Positions 1 to 23,677 of a DNA stretch of 25,879 bases are shown piece by piece. The DNA comes from Plakobranchus ocellatus (Eukaryota; Mollusca; Gastropoda; Plakobranchidae), in assembly GCA_019648995.1 (NCBI GenBank), contig BLXT01004186.1, positions 1,111,638 through 1,137,516 of the forward strand, in the 5' to 3' direction. A program made the position numbers and the translations under genes. The stretch's first letter is position 1. Every line of letters begins with the position of its first letter. The notes beneath the pieces were generated by a model. The model did not search any database, was not told the DNA's origin, and saw only the letters and a program-made list of their open reading frames with translations.

Positions 1-1176
1 TGCTTACCCACCTATTGTCACCTTGATCAACCTAGACACTGATGGACGATAATGTTCATTTTTGTACAATATGTTGCAAAACGCATTAAATGTTGACAAA
101 CGCTAAGTCATCAACAATCATGGTCGTCATCATAGTTTTATGAGTAACAAGGTGTTGATGATACAATGGCCAACAGGTCGGCCCTGTCGTCTACTGGGAC
201 ATTTCTGTTGTGGTTTCGAGTTCAGTCCCTTCACCGACGCCTTGGTCGGACGAGGGCCTAAAAGTCTTGAGATCAATCGATTATCGTTGAGGATGGGCTA
301 TAATGATGCGCAGAAGGCTATACCGAAAGAAGTCCTACCACATTTAGGTTTTTGTGCAGGTGTCAAGGTAGTTTGAGATTAGGCTTGCGTGGACTCAGAA
401 TTCTAGAGCCTAAGAACAAAAATTTACAGCTGCTATCTCATTCTCTGTAGGGGGGAAGGGGGGGAGGGGCAGATTGTTTTTTTTTTGTTTTTTTTTAATA
501 TAGCCAGTCCACAACAAGGTACTCTCAGGCTTTCCGGCCCTGCGTCGGGCCAGGGCGACAGAAGTGACCCTGCAGATCTCAGGGTGGATACAACATCCAC
601 TGTGCCACCGACGCCCGTGAAGGAGGGAGGGGGGAGAACAAGGAGGTTGGAAGTGTTGGTGTTACGTCTTTAAAGGATTCATTTCTTGCTTTTATATTCA
701 AGAGGTAACAACAGGGTTTTTTTTCCTTTGATTTGTTACAGGTTCCCTCTTTGGGCTTAATTTCTTTTCTGTGCACAAGTTTTTTCCCATCCAAAGTTGT
801 TTTCACATGATTTTGAATGTCTTCTCCAGCTTTTCTTATTTAGCTTTCACAAACGTGTAAAATAGGTTAGCCTCCAGGTTAAAACAGTTTGTTTTTTGAA
901 CTTTCAAATCAATCGATTTGTCCATATTTTTTTCCCCTCAAAATTATGCTTGATATACTATAACTGTGTTAATGGTCTAACCTGTTTCAGTGTGCAAGCA
1001 AAATTTAGACTCGAATGCTCTTTTTTTTTTTTTCCTAAGATTAGTCGGCATCCCTGCTAATTGTTATTGTTTTGTTCAATGAGGATATTCAGTAGTTCCT
1101 TTTTAACTAACACAATTTTTAAAAGTCTTCTTATTTAAAAGGCAATGATTGTGTTCTTATCTCCATCTTCTTTCAG
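1..1176. other. Upstream or intronic sequence of the receptor gene
   Basis: I see no receptor exon here. The first exon of the receptor that I can recognise begins at 1177 in splice phase 1, so at least one coding exon (signal peptide, possibly Ig domain D1 and the acid box) must lie further upstream or be too short for me to see. The stretch holds T-runs (474-496, 1021-1034), a purine-rich tract around 448-470 and a GC-rich repeat-like segment at about 505-650 that is listed separately. Open frames at 140-376 and 485-673 show no domain and no usable splice pattern. Confidence 0.6.
505..650 (+). repeat. Probable SINE-like fragment, GC-rich
   Basis: A GC-rich island in AT-rich surroundings. 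It contains a short inverted repeat, GGCCC-TGCGTC-GGGCC, at about 536-551. Read on the plus strand it translates to a peptide containing SPQQGTLRLSGPASGQG and later STVPPTP. From memory (not searched) this type of peptide appears repeatedly in predicted proteins of sacoglossan gastropods, where it seems to come from a dispersed repeat rather than a real gene. The boundaries are approximate. Confidence 0.45.
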
Positions 1177-13650
<12,474 letters not shown>

Positions 13651-15023
13651 GAGAAGAAAGAGGCGGCACGTTATACTTATCAGAATGTGATAGCCTGAAA
13701 AACGCTCAGGTTTCCAGGCATAAATACTGCTTACAAATCTACACGTCAGGCTTGTGTTAACCCAAACTTGGGGTGCTTCACATGAGCTTATTAATGTATG
13801 CACTATTATTTTGTTCATAACAAACAAAAAAGTTTGTCGGTTTGAGTTAGAGGATATTAAACTGCGAAACTTTTTTTTTTTTCAATGTTTGGTCAAGTAG
13901 ACCTCTGATTAAAGTTATGATATTCTGAAACAATATATTTTAAACAGTGCACATGGTACCTAGGGGACTTTTTTCAGTGGCAATTTATTTGCAATAGCCA
14001 CATTATGTTGCTTTTAGTATGTAGGGATAAAAAGCCCATCAAAATTATTAAAACTGGGAATTTTTTCAGGATATTTGTTTGGATTAAAAGTTAAATAATC
14101 TATGCTTTTAGCAATACATTGTGAAGGCAAAGATATTTTACGATCTAGTGGTGAAATATAAAAAAAAATTGATGAATATTTTAACAGAAGGCTTAATTGT
14201 GTTAGAAATTAGTTAATTGCATTTTTATTTTGGACCTGAGGAGATCCACTGGAATGTGGATCAATGATTTTTTTTTTTCTTGTATTGATTTTAATGCAAA
14301 ACCTTTTTGCTTGTAATTTGATGCCTGATTTATTATTTTTTAAAACTCTATAAACTCTATAACAAATATGTTGAAGTTACAATTTTAAAAAAAGAGGTCA
14401 TTTACATTTTAAGAATCCATTTTTTGTTTTGTTTTACCTTTTTTGCTCAATTTATATCCAATATCATCTGTTGAATTTAAAACAAACGGTTCTTACAAGT
14501 TAAAATTTTCAGTTGGTTGTGTTTATAACTGTACTTTCACCTGTGCTGCTTTTACAGTTCTCTTTTATCGAGAAAAGAATTCAAGCCTTTTGCTTGTTTG
14601 TTGTCATTTAATTTTTTCAACTTCTTTTCTTACATTTTAAACATTCCATTTTCTACTTCAACCCTTTTGGGGGCTATGATTAATCACCGCAGTTGTTCAG
14701 CTCAGTGTGGTTTAAACTGAGCATTCCTTCCTTTCCTTCAAGTTTCATGGACCACGTAGAAAAACAGAAGTGGGTTTTTTTCTCAAAGAAAAAGAATCCA
14801 ATCATTTCATTCATACTTTTTTTGACAGGAAGCTTGCACTGCTTTCATTTATACATCTGTTGCTATACGCTGTACACTTTACACCTTTACTCTTGTGCCG
14901 ACTTTAATGTTGTTGTTGTTGTTACACGGAGATACCAGTTGTGTTCCTACTGTATCAAACACACAGAATGTGTTCGAATTTCAAAACTATCTTATATCCT
15001 TTACTGTTAATTAGCTGTACATA

Positions 15024-15029
15024 AATAAA
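15024..15029 (+). terminator. First AATAAA polyadenylation signal after the receptor stop
   Basis: AATAAA in the context ACATAAATAAATGT, 1374 nt after the stop, followed within 40 nt by a T-rich stretch. It is the first canonical hexamer I find in the 3' flank. Confidence 0.45.
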
Positions 15030-17186
15030 TGTATGTACATACTTCAGCCTGTGTAATTTTTTTTGCAGAGAACTTCTCAAAGAAATACACAATTCCCATT
15101 ATAATTTATAATACAATTTAAAGTATTGTAGCGGTTGAGAGATAGAAACCATATCAGTTTTAGTTGACTCAAGCAGCTTTGCTTTTCTGTCCTGCTTTGT
15201 TCCAATGAAGTGCAGTATTTTTTTTTCGGATGCATTTTTTTCTCCATATAGATATTGCAGTTTACTCGATGAAAGCAGTACATACTTAGTGATTTTTACC
15301 TCTCAATGTACAAAAGTGTATTATGCATAATTTTTTTTTTTTTAATATATTGATTGGAAGAACACCAGAAGACTATCCACGCAGTGCCACATATATAATT
15401 ATGATGTATTTATCAGCCTTTAGTTATTTATATTGCAGTAACCAAATTATGGTTTGTAGCTGCTGTTCATTTTCTGTTCTTAAAGTGTAATGGCCATTGA
15501 AGAAACACTTCTGATGTTCTTTATTTATTCCATTCTTTATCCTTTTTTTTTTTCAAAATTTATTCATCATCATAAGATGAAATTAAAGAATTGAATGATT
15601 ATGATTATTATAATACTATTCACTATGGGACAAGAAACATTTGTCAAAGTGAAAATGAAAGTATCAAGATCGGAATAGGTAATTCCATCAGATGTACATC
15701 AATATCACATGCTTTTGCCCATCAATTATTACTTGATTTATCCTCTTTTGCAAGTTAATAATCTGTGTAGTTATCCACAATTTTTCAAAGCCGAATCATG
15801 AAAAAAAAAAAGGATAAAAAAGGTGACAAGGAGTCAAAACTTAAAGCAAAATGATGGTCAGTGTCGTTCATTTACAAGTGGGAAATGTTTTTGATTTCTT
15901 TGAGGTTTTTTTTCATATTAAGATACCAGAGAGACTGAAGGGAAATATAAACTTACAAGTATTAATCATGATAATGATTAATCTACAAGCAAACAGTTCA
16001 AAGATTGTGTGTTCCCAATTTACGTTGCAAGTTATCTTTCACTAGTTTCAGCAATTCTTTTGATCTTTCCATCTCCTTTTTTTCTGTGGCATTATAGAGG
16101 TTTCCTATTTGTTGGATTATTTGGTGACATTTATTTGATCATTTTTTGTTTTTATTTCAGAAAATTCAATTTAAAAATTAATTATCTAGAAATCATCTAA
16201 ACGAGTCATGTGATGTATCTTACACATTTGAAATCATTAATTTAAGCGAAGTTGTATTTTTATGAGCTTTATAGTAATGACGGAATGTTAAGAAAAAGGA
16301 AAAAAAATTATGTCGATTTTGGGCTTAATAATAAAGATCTTTCTTTAAAGAGATAATTTATTAAAAAAATACTGTGCATCAAATTTTTTTTTTTTTCGAA
16401 ATCACCATTTGCAACACCAAACTCATAGGGGCTGCCTCAAGTCTATCTCAATAATGGATTTGGAAAAGAATAAATAATAAAGATGTTGAACTTTTAAGCA
16501 CAGGTCCTGCATATTATTAATAATATTAATAAAAATATATTTAAAATTATAAACATTGAAAAAAAACAGAAGTAAGGAAAAGAGAATTGCAGTTTTCTTA
16601 CTCAATAGAAAATACTGAACTGGAGCTTTTTTTTTTTTTTTTCCCACCTTAATGAAGTAAATCGCAAATAATCTTTACATTACTATTGTTGACTGCCATC
16701 ATGTTGTTTTTTTTAAAGGATCCTTCTTAAATAAGATGACTCGATAATGTATGTTAGCAGATGTCATGGGGTTTTTTGTTGGTTTTTTTTTTTCCCCCAC
16801 AAACCACTCTTTTGCAATTTTGTTACGTCTTCATTGTCTTATTCCTTTTTTTTTTTTTCAACCTTTTAGGCAGCTGTTTTTGCAAATCATCAACTTTTCC
16901 CACATTTTTGCTATTTATTTCTGATTTGTTCATTAATTTGTGGGGTTTTTTTTTGAGTTTAGTAATCAAATTGGACAAAAGTGTTTTCATTTTTTTTCTG
17001 TTACTGCTGTTCAAAATCAGAATATTATTTCCCTTGTTTTTGTTCTTTTTGATACAACTTGGAAATGTTCTCACCATGGTTTTAGATTGAGAATGTCAAA
17101 GAAAAATTCTCCTCTATGACGAAAAAAGTATTGTTGTTTGTACATAGCCACGTGCCAGATTTATACCGTCCGCAAGACTTATTCAC

Positions 17187-17192
17187 AATAAA
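17187..17192 (+). terminator. Distal AATAAA polyadenylation signal
   Basis: AATAAA at the right edge of the T-rich flank, followed after about 70 nt by a GT/T-rich region (about 17262-17325). It is a candidate distal 3' end because strand composition changes shortly after it. Confidence 0.4.
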
Positions 17193-19133
17193 ATAATCCA
17201 TACTGTTCACATTATTAGAAAAGTGAAAGCCTAAAGACTTTTTCATTTATAGCACTATACACTGTCATCATGTTGTGCTTTGCTCCAATGTTGATCTCTG
17301 TCTTGCCTTTGTTTGTTTGTCTCCCCCCCCCCCTATCTCACAATCTTTCTCTGACTGTTCAAACAACTTATCAAACATCCTTTGACTTTGTTATTCTACA
17401 CTTGATACTCGTTGTATTTTTGCACTTCAAAAGTAAAAGGTTAATGGTGGGCAAACAATATTTTCCTACATCAGATGACTGCCATTCTTCACAAAATTCA
17501 TTGGAAATTACAACAAAAAAAAAGATAGCAAATACCCCTATATTTGATACATATATAAATCTCATGTTTGTTTACAAATTTTAAAAAACTGAACTAAAGA
17601 AAGAAACCCACCTTGAAAAAAAAATTTTTTTAAATTCTTCACATTTGTAAAAACTATGTTAGATTCTTTGTAACCCTAAAATGAACTGCAAAATACACCA
17701 TATTTTTCATATGAATTTAATGGCGATTAATTTTTTCTATGAAAGTGGGCAAGAGGGATCAGGTTAGCAAGGAACCCTTCGATGAAAATGCTTAGTGCCC
17801 AACCTGGCATTGATAAAGTGATAAAGGCTCAAAAGGAATGTAGTAAAAAATTTACACAGACAGTAAATACACATGAAACTATATACACAAAATTAAGACA
17901 CTGAAAATAAAGAAAGTCCACTAATTCCTTCACGATTGGTAAGTTCAGGGATAAAATATTTAATCAAAGTAGCGTAATACAATGTTATACAATGAGGCCC
18001 TGTTTACAATAGAAAATATATGCATAATGTACATGTATTTGGTAGATGGAAAAAACAATTTTTTTTAAAATTTAGAACTTTTAATTGCTCAAAACGAAAG
18101 GTAGAAAAATAATGGGATGCCTTCAAAATAAACTAAAAAAAAATAAAAAATGATGTTTTCACCAATAGTATAAATAGTACCGAACATATAAAACTAAGAA
18201 ATGAATGCCTCTTTATATTAAAGCATCTTTTGTCAAATATCTGGGATTCAACAAATCTTAAATTTATATCCGACCTTCTTTACAGTAGTCAGATTTCATA
18301 GGCTTAAATTTTCCAACCAGGAAAGGTGTATGAAGAAAAAAACCCTGGTTTTACTAAAACATAAAGCTTGATGATGAACATATCCAATGAATGGCTTTTA
18401 AAACAAAGCCATACTTGAGCTGCAAGCCCTGACTGATTACAAAGCAACCTGTTGGAGATTATCATACACTATTTAAAAAGAAAAAAAAAACAAAACCACT
18501 TTCTGGAATCTCAGCAGTTGCCACGATTATAGAAAATCACTTGCACATTAGTACTACATCAGCACTCCTTCTGAGTCATATATCAAGAGAAATGGAAAGA
18601 CTTCCCTCAAAAATATATAGCGAAATTGTCTCATAACCATTAGTTTATATGAGCATTACAATTTTGGGCGTAAATTAGAATGAAATCACAAAATTCTTCA
18701 AACCATTAACATGCGAATGATCTGTAAGTTTAAAGGAGGCTTGCTCATCAGCAGTCTTGATAATGTTTAAAAAAAAAGGGGGGGTTGTCCAGTGTCAGTA
18801 CAGCCCCAACATGACAATAAGCGTGAATAAGAATTAAAATGCCGTTTCTACATTTGATTATTAAAAAATATAATGACTTCTGAGAAGATGAGAGGCTGCT
18901 GAAGAGGAATATGACGACACAAGAATTGTTGCTCCATAGATATTTATGGCAAAGCTGTGAGAGAGATCCATGTGATAAGGCACAAACCTACCAAAGGGGA
19001 ATGTTAATAACAGCGGTTGACCTGATATTCCTGGAATAAATAAATGATAAAATACTGCCATATTTTCTTGGATGTCAATTGCGATACACCTCCACACTTG
19101 AATAAATATTTTTGTGTGATGTTGATGAGATGA

Positions 19134-19412
19134 TCAAAATTGTTTCAGCCAAATATGTCCTGGACATACATAAATAACGTCCAAAGGTAAAGCAAGACTC
19201 ATCCTTCGAATTAACATAGGGTAACCAGGAGTAGGGTCCTGATTTTCCATCTTGGCATACAGTGGAATGAGGTAGTCTGCCTTTGCTTTCCTCAGCTCAC
19301 CTTTGCATTCCTCAAGTCTTGAAAGATTTAGTTTTAACAAGCTAGCACATTGATGCTGGATGGACACAGGGGAATGGATAAAATTTGTTGGTCCAGATTG
19401 AGAATTTAACAT
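19134..19412 (-). other. Exon-like open frame of unknown identity
   Basis: A 92-codon frame whose middle part (LSRLEECKGELRKAKADY, then IPLYAKMENQDP) has a balanced, charged composition unlike the Phe/Leu/Ile-rich chance frames nearby. Its + strand complement is not simple sequence. A splice acceptor of fair quality (ccattcccctgtgtccatccag) lies inside it, with the exon beginning HQCASLL. No convincing donor or partner exon was found, and I do not recognise the protein. It may be a lone exon, an old pseudogene fragment or chance. Confidence 0.2.
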
Positions 19413-20127
19413 TAAACATTGAAGCTAATGTATGTAAAGCCAAGCATTTTCATCGATTGCACTACATTGTTAAATGAGTATGTAATAAGATGCCACTTCT
19501 GAATTTGATCAAAAACCCATAATGACAATGGGAGGAATAAAAACAAAAATAAAATTTCACTGACCTGTTAAAACTTAAAGCTACATGATATTTATGAAAT
19601 GCACAGTGACACGAATTGCATGGCAACTCTGATAAATAACACCAATCAGATCATTAATTTGTATTTTATAAACTTCAATATTAAAAACATGTAAAGTCAT
19701 TATTTTACAATCTATTGTAAATATAGTTTCGTGTGTAAAACAGAATATCTCATTACCGGGCTATTGCTGGAAGACTTGATTTAAATTTTTAAGGAATGTT
19801 TTAGAACTTGACATTTCTACACATTTAAAACAAGTTAAACATTTTTCATACTCACACCTTCGAGAATTGTGAATCTATATAATTTATCTTGGCTTCTTTT
19901 TAAGATACTACAACCATGCTTTTGCATCGTCTAGTTAATATAATACCACATGAAATAGAATCAGGCAAATATAATAAGAATGGACTCTTTCAAATGCAGC
20001 GCAGGCTTTATTTAACAGAAATTTTTAAAATCTTTCCTTCGGGCCAGATTTTTTTCCCACTTCATCATGAGCAATCTCTATCTTGATAATTTTTAATATA
20101 AACATTTACCACACTGCGTCAGCTTAA

Positions 20128-20586
20128 AATAAACTTTTCTGGCGTGTGAGTCAATAGAAGTTGGTTATTGGGCTGTAAAAGTGGTAAAATTTTATAGCTT
20201 TCAACATATACATAACAAACCAAGTTCAGCTAAAAAACATCATGATATAAAATTATAATCATCTAGAATAGCCCATTACCTATATGTGTCTGCCTATGCA
20301 AGCACACATCTTCATATTCACTCAATATGGGCACAGTCACTGTGCCTTTATCAATAAACTTTTTTTGTGTGAGAGTCAGTAGCAGTTCGTTATTTATCTT
20401 GCTTGGGGCTGTAAAGCTGGTCAAATTCGAAGTACCGGTATGCATCAACATGTATACATAAAAGGCAATGTGCAGATGAAAAAACATGGAAATAAAATCA
20501 TAATCATACAGAATATATAAGAATTCCTATGCAGGCACCACATCTCACTATTACTTCTTGTATCTACAGTCGCTGCACCTTTTATC
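20128..20586. repeat. Diverged ~225-bp tandem duplication
   Basis: Two units, starting AATAAACTTTT at 20128 and again at 20353. Shared landmarks in order: GTGTGAG-GTCA, GGCTGTAAA-TGGT, ACATATACATAA or ACATGTATACATAA, ATAATCAT-AGAATA, CCTATGCA-GCAC, and a closing TG(T)GC-CTTTATC. The copies have accumulated many changes. The AATAAA at each unit start is a plus-strand hexamer only. Confidence 0.75.
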
Positions 20587-20806
20587 ATAATACCTTTCAA
20601 TGGTTTTAATAAATATCCCAAATCAGCACTATTCCTGGGAATTAAAAAAAAAAAAATTTCAAGAGAAACCTGGTTTCAGATAAAACTGATTCAGCCAGTT
20701 TCAAGATGCTTATTTAATACAAATTCAATGCAGGTATTGAACCATCTGAAAATGTGCAGTTTTGGAGTAAAAACAACTATGGAAATACATATTTGATGCA
20801 GTGTGT

Positions 20807-20954
20807 ACATCAACTCTTGTGTATGTTTAATATCAGACATTGCTCTTCTTGTTCTACTTTTATAGAAGAGCAGTTAATATACATCAACTCTTGTGTATGT
20901 TTAATATCAGACATTGCTCTTCTTGTTCTACTTTTATAGAAGAGCAGTTAATAT
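20807..20954. repeat. Exact 74-bp tandem duplication with hairpins
   Basis: Copies 20807-20880 and 20881-20954 are identical base for base. Each contains a 9-bp inverted repeat (TGCTCTTCT ... AGAAGAGCA, 14-nt loop; 20841-20872 and 20915-20946). Identity implies a recent duplication or an assembly artefact. Confidence 0.97.
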
Positions 20955-23481
20955 ATTCAGATTAAAATACCAAGAGTAGCAACAGTGATATAGTTGTCAC
21001 CATACAGATAATCTAAATTTTCTTTTCATCAGAATTTTTTCTCCTCAGTGCCTGTGACAATCTGAATCTGCATTTTTTTCTCCCTGGCTGAAGGTTGAAA
21101 CAATCTTTGAAATTTTGGGTAAAAGTCATGTAAAAAAATTTCATTAACATGCAGTTGAGTTTTGTGCACCGACTCTTTGACGGCTTTCTAAAATCAAATG
21201 ACTTTTTTCCACACCCGAGTGCTATATCCTTTCTACAAAAGTTTCCTAACCCCTTGCTGAAATCATACCAAAGTCAAGAATGCTAGAGAAAGTATCTCTA
21301 CCATGGATGTTCTTTGAATTTGAAACTTGCATCTGTTCCAGGTTATTTGAGACCAGGTGGCGCCAGCTTGAAGCACAGCTGCAATATTTCAGTATTGGCC
21401 TTTGCGACACCACTGCTTTTTTATGTGATGATACAACATAGTATTAGAACTGTTGGAATTTACTTGCTTGCAAAATTGGTTAGGCCTATCAACTGCAATA
21501 GTCCTTTTCTGAGTGAAACCAGGCTTTTGGCCTCTCTGGGCCAGGTGACAGTGGCATGAAATGTAATTATGAAGCCCTGTGGACTGCATGGCAAATGCAC
21601 AGTCACTGCACCACCAATGCTCCCATTGCCAACAGACAGACATTGCATTTTGTTTAAGTTCAAAATAAACATGTTGGAAAAAAGAACCTCAAGCACTTCC
21701 TGTCAATACTGCTAGGGACCAGTCATCATGAGTTGGACATCCTGCACAAAGCTTTGCAAAAACAAAATTTCAAGTTTTTAACCTTCTCAAGAATGCTTTT
21801 TTCAAAGGATAAAAAATTCTGCATATCCACTGAGAATGAATGAGGTGCCAATTTCAACAAAATAAGTTGACTGCTTTGATTATGACAAGACTAACTTCTG
21901 GTCTCCAGACATTCATATTGTAACAACTAATATGAATATATCCAATTTTGTTTCATGATAATATCAAACATAACACACCAAAAAATTCACAATACATACA
22001 TACAGTTTTGTTTTTTTAAAAATCGATGTTAAATTTTGTTCAAAATATACATTTTGTACAATTTTAAACAAGTAAATAGTAAAGTGTGATCAATTTTATA
22101 ATCTGTAACAAGAAATTTTGAGTCACTTTTAAAAAAAAATCATTTTGAGCCACATACATAAATGGGAAAGAGTCACAACCAGTGTAGCCATATTTACTTG
22201 CCATGTTCACAACCAGTGTTGACAAAAATAGCAACAATAACAGCTAAAAAAAAAACCGGAGGTAGATACTAAGTTCGATACAATTTTCTATGACATTCTA
22301 AATGATTCTACAACAAATATGTTACACTTCACTTAAGCTGTGATCTGAACTTGGCACAGCTGTGGCTGAATTATTAACGTTAATCAAACTCAATGTTATT
22401 TGGAATATCACATTACTAAAGCAATAGCAAATTATAGATTGGAGGTTTCACTAGTACTATCCTTGTTGACATAATTTTTTTTAAGAGAAGCTACACAAAT
22501 TAATTGATTATTATAAGGAAAATTTCTCAGAAAAATGAAGGTCTAATATTAAAACTAAGTGAATAAATAAAATAATTAAATGCTTCAACTGCATGTCAAA
22601 TACCTGCTTTTTAATATGAATATAAAATCTTAATCTTTTTTGAAATAGCAAGTGCAAAGGCTCTTACAACTAATACAGAAAATAATAGGAAATTCCCTAA
22701 CTTTGCAGTATGACAAAATGAGTTGGGTTGCCCTTTGGCATGATTGATTTTGAATGAAAGCCAAATTGTCTATAGAGGTGAAAACTACTCACCTCTCTAT
22801 GTGGAAAACTTTCTAAAGTCATGCAAAAGACTTTCTGTACATAAAGCATTGAGAATATTTACTCCTTTACTTTAATATTTTGAGTTGATCTCAGTGATGC
22901 AGACCAGCAACCTGACTCATTTTGACGGGCAGCTACACACATTATTTTAGGCTTCTTTATAAAATCTCACTCCTTTTCATGATATACACATATATATAAA
23001 CTATAAACTAGAATATTTTTTTTGTTTCAGCCAATGTTATTCCAAAATTTGCTTCATTTTTTTTTTTTTTTTATCCTACTTGTTCTGAGATAGGGCATTA
23101 TCTTAAAGCTTCATTGCGACTCTTTATCTTCACTTACACAATTACACCTTCCTCCAATTTATTGAAATGAATAGTTGAGTGAGCAGGGGAATTTTACAAA
23201 GAGAAATGTTACAGATCACGTATCCAATTTGTAAACTTATATTTCTTTTGATTTTATCAAATGTTTGATAGCACAACATCCTCAGAACAATTGAAACATG
23301 TGCCTTTTGTTTTTCATTGACACACCCAAGATCACATGAATCAATGCCTTTCCTTGAAGGGGCCAAACATAGATCTGGTGGAAATTTGGATTTTCAAATA
23401 AAATTCCTTTGAAGAAAAAAATGTACCCACATTCTCCACCCTTCTCCCTAGACACATTCGGCTCTTCAAAACACCATCCTT

Positions 23482-23487
23482 TTTATT
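23482..23487 (-). terminator. Candidate AATAAA signal of the minus-strand gene
   Basis: TTTATT on the plus strand, hence AATAAA on the minus strand, 191 nt after the TAG stop. A further minus-strand AATAAA lies at 23158-23163. Which one is used cannot be told from sequence. Confidence 0.4.
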
Positions 23488-23677
23488 GAGGTTTTAGGTC
23501 TAAACCTTATCTGGCAGAGAGCCATTTTTATCACAAGAGAATTCACTAGATGTCTAATGACACAGGTCTTTCTCAGACAAAGCTGCAAGAGTTCCTGATC
23601 ACTTAAGAAAAAAAAAATGGTTCTCTTGTTGCAAAGCAATAAAAAAGAAAAAAACAAAACCAAAAAATTTTGGCCCT

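Larger units (their letters stand above)
13651..17200 (+). other. Probable 3' UTR and downstream flank of the receptor gene
   Basis: No coding potential that I can support. The stretch is strongly T-rich on the plus strand, with repeated T-runs (for example 16627-16642 and 16847-16858). Plausible AATAAA signals occur at 15024-15029, 16330-16335, 16469-16474, 16476-16481 and 17187-17192, so the 3' end could fall anywhere from about 15.05 to 17.2 kb. The open frames at 14693-15010 and 16761-17090 are T-run artefacts made of Phe and Leu. Confidence 0.55.
17201..23481. other. Intergenic or long 3' UTR of the minus-strand gene; no gene seen
   Basis: I find no multi-exon or long single-exon coding pattern on either strand in these 6.3 kb. 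Content: a C-run at about 17324-17332, A-rich plus-strand sequence with A-runs (18480-18490, 20643-20656), a ~225-bp diverged tandem duplication, an exact 74-bp tandem duplication, a T-run at 23059-23072 and an isolated exon-like minus-strand frame at 19134-19412. Part of it may be 3' UTR of the minus-strand gene if polyadenylation there is distal. Confidence 0.6.

Noticed and set aside
1-480. A further upstream Ig or signal-peptide exon, including the 78-codon frame at 140-376
   Set aside because: There is no hydrophobic signal segment, no Ig cysteine/tryptophan spacing and no phase 1 donor that would join to 1177.
16423-17090. Long Phe/Leu or Lys/Asn frames on both strands
   Set aside because: They are translations of T-runs and A-runs, with no domain or splice evidence.
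21314-21696. Overlapping frames of about 80 codons on both strands
   Set aside because: Overlap on both strands with no recognisable motif suggests chance openness in a slightly GC-richer patch.
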